This document shows, piece after piece, positions 61,993 to 64,000 of a stretch of 64,000 nt of DNA (position 1 is the first letter of the stretch; each line of letters starts with the position of its first letter). The notes beneath the pieces are model-generated. The model did no database searches and was not told the DNA's origin. It saw nothing but the letters and a program-made list of their open reading frames with translations. This DNA is from Rhynchopus euleeides (lineage: Eukaryota > Euglenozoa > Diplonemea > Diplonemida > Diplonemidae), in NCBI GenBank assembly GCA_963210315.1, contig OY723253.1, positions 310,001 to 374,000 on the forward strand. The letters are read 5' to 3'. Both the position numbers and the translations under genes were made by a program.

Positions 61993-63278
61993 CCTACCAC
62001 CCCCCGTGTATATGTCACCCCCCAAAAGGGGTGTGTTTATGTCACCCCCCCAGGGCTGCTGGGGGGGTGACATAAACACACCTTTTGGGGGGTGGGGTGT
62101 CGTGGGCACTCTTACAGGCTGAGACGACGTGTTGGTCAAGATTTTGGGGAGTAAATGGCCTCATCACGGTGGCCAGGACTGGGACCTCCCATGTGGGATA
62201 TCCCAATGGGGTATCCCACACGGGTGATGGTCACTATCCCACAGGGGAGGGCACGTGTTCCCCCCTGGGAGAACGTACGGTACCGACCTTGTCCATGGGA
62301 GACCCGATTGGGTCACGTAGGTTCTCCCAGGGGACATCCTGTCCTCCCATGCGACATCCCATGGGACGGATGGGATATCCCTGGTGTTCGTATTGCAGCT
62401 TGGGTTAGCGTGCTGGCATCGCAGCAGTGTCCCCTCGAGTCCACTCAGTGAGAACCGATCCCGCTCTCCTACTCCTGCTCTACGTGATACCACACGGTCT
62501 CGCTCTCCTCCTCGTTGCGCTGGAAAGGAGGGGTGACACACACACACACACTGGAAGCCGGGGATTGCCTGCTGATACTGAGACGCAATCTTCGCGACGA
62601 CGCGTTGAAGAGAGCGCGGAATAGCCGCCGAACGAAAGATGGAGGGAGAGGGGATGCAGCGGGTGCGCTTTGGAACCGCACGTATCACCTGCTTCCGGAG
62701 GAAACGGGAACGAGAAGGACAGACAGTACGTGTCTTGCGCTCCAGAAAGACCCAACGCAGGCTCTTCAACACGGGCAATGCGGGGTCTCTTCAACTTCGG
62801 TGCCACCTGCTCGCCAACGCTGTGTTGCAGGTTGCTTCACGTGTCAGATGGGTGACCCAGCACTTCTCCTGCAGCGCAAGCATTTCAACATATTGCCCAA
62901 CGACGACCCATCCAAAGTGAGAGTACGCGGTGCTCCTCCTCGGTTACTCTCGGTGATGCGCTGTCCGTGCCATTCATGTAGGTTGTCCGGACGGACACGC
63001 ATGTGAGCTTGAAGTGTTTGTCTCGCAATAACGGGACACCATGCCCTGTCTCCTCCTCCCCTTCCACCGGGGATGACATCCAGTTCTGCCTGTCCTCCCG
63101 ACAGGCCAACCTGGAGTGCCAAGAGACGCCCCCCGAGCGTCTCTTGGCACTCCAGATTGGCCTGTGAGAGGGCTGAGGTGTGTGCGCGTGTGCGTATAGG
63201 GCCTCAAAGGCAACCACCCTAAAAAGGTGTGTTTATGTCACCCCCCTCCCGATTTTTGCACCTGGGGGGGGTGACATA
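61993..63278 (-). mobile_element. TA-targeting element B, long copy 2
   Basis: Inverted, nearly identical copy of 27449-28737. Left edge is intact after ATAAGATG and TA (61991-92). The right end stops at GGGGTGACAT, missing the outer 25 bp or so of the terminal repeat. One small insertion (GCGACATCCCAT region near 62350) separates it from copy 1. Confidence 0.8.
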
Positions 63279-63474
63279 CCGTAACCGAGGTAATTTAAGG
63301 AACGATAAATGTCCCTTAATTTTGGCCGTTCCTTAAATTTATCGTTCCTTACTTTATCGTACAAGGGATATAAATTTGCGTGTTGCAGCCCTGGGCAAAG
63401 ATGGGGAGGGATGGGCATCCTGCGTCCCCATTCATGGTCTCTCTCGTATCCGTGCCCAGGCAGGGAACCTGGGG
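63279..63474. other. Spacer with an inverted repeat
   Basis: AAGGAACGATAAAT (63298-63311) pairs with ATTTATCGTTCCTT (about 63336-63350). AT-rich; its origin is unclear. Confidence 0.5.
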
Positions 63475-63813
63475 CATAGCTCTCAGTGACTCGGGGGGTC
63501 TTCGCTGGTCGTTATGCTTCGTTATTCTTCGTCAGTTTTCACCTAGCTTCCTTTGGAAATGCACCAAAATGCACTGACGATCACCCCGTAGCGAAGACTC
63601 CCTCGGTCAAATTGACTGACTGACTCTGATTGACTCTGACCGAAAAGTTGTCTGGGGGCTATTGTACTGACTGACTCCGACTGACTCTGACCCACAGACA
63701 ACTTCTGGGTCAGAGTCAGTCGGAGTCAGTCAGTACAATAGCCCCCAGACAACTTTTCGGTCAGTGTCAATCAGAGTCAGTCAGTCAATTTGACGGTGTC
63801 ACTGAGAGCTATG
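63475..63813. mobile_element. MITE F, copy 2, with a giant palindrome
   Basis: CATAGCTCTCAGT ends match the element at 39040-39268. The interior holds a 189-bp palindrome (63606-63794) built of GACTGACTGACTCTGA units: 88-bp arms with one mismatch and a 13-base spacer. No clear target duplication. Confidence 0.7.
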
Positions 63814-64000
63814 CGGGGGGCCTCAAACCCCTCACTCCCTCACTTCGGCTGCAACTGCCGGGGTCACTTTTGGAGTTGCCTGTATCTCGCTTCGGGAGAT
63901 CAATCACTGTCGGAGACTTACTTGCTGCAGCGGCTTGCTGTTTGTGGCGGGCATCGTACGTCTCCTCGCTCAGAGCCCCTCCCGACCCCCCAACTGCTGC
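63814..64000. other. Window end, no feature
   Basis: Unique sequence; could be the 3' part of a minus-strand gene lying beyond the window, but nothing can be supported. Confidence 0.3.

Noticed and set aside
1-64000. Retroelement coding regions, CRISPR arrays, rRNA or snRNA genes
   Set aside because: No reverse-transcriptase, integrase or capsid motif was found in any frame; no regularly spaced direct repeats with unique spacers; no rRNA or U-RNA signature recognised.

Overview
The window looks like nuclear DNA of a free-living protist with a GC-rich, repeat-rich genome. Twelve genes or likely genes outside mobile elements are seen (eleven well supported, one small and doubtful), and all lie on the minus strand. 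Several have a pyrimidine-rich stretch ending in AG just upstream of the start codon, as expected of trans-splice acceptors. The few cis-introns are short (108-277 nt) and begin GTATG. One protein carries the NP...KYG repeat common in kinetoplastid proteins. Together these suggest a directional, probably polycistronic gene cluster of a euglenozoan, perhaps a diplonemid. That assignment is inference; a dinoflagellate-like lineage is the main alternative.

Layout. 1-1003: 5' part of an unknown gene running off the window. 2394-4115: 2-oxoglutarate/Fe(II) dioxygenase with a His/Gln tail. 4180-5327: a 350-bp module in two direct copies. 6400-14126: giant single-pass adhesin of about 17 cadherin-like/tandem-95 units, with one intron. 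14550-15758: protein with the KYG repeat. 20575-22482: secreted beta-propeller plus plant-type LRR protein. 22.7-28.7 kb: foldback and TA-targeting elements. 29092-29979: three-exon gene of a repeated CMLTGM motif. 30555-31757: NFKBIL1-like ankyrin/J-like protein. 34183-35433 and 43990-45210: two opine dehydrogenase paralogues. 35.9-43.7 kb between them is a nest of DNA transposons, including one with a histone H2B-like ORF and two hAT-type elements with 8-bp target duplications. 48201-49250: four-exon COP9 signalosome subunit 8. 53159-54750: CG-rich inverted-repeat element. 56044-58803: transmembrane Cys-rich/PDZ protein. 60.8-64 kb: stacked elements inserted into palindromes, and a long near-perfect palindrome.

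The genes do not form one pathway. There are surface or secreted proteins (adhesin, LRR protein, PDZ receptor-like protein), metabolic enzymes (dioxygenase, opine dehydrogenases) and regulatory proteins (CSN8, NFKBIL1-like). Nearly half of the window is non-coding and much of that is DNA-transposon derived. No rRNA, tRNA, CRISPR array or reverse-transcriptase gene was recognised.
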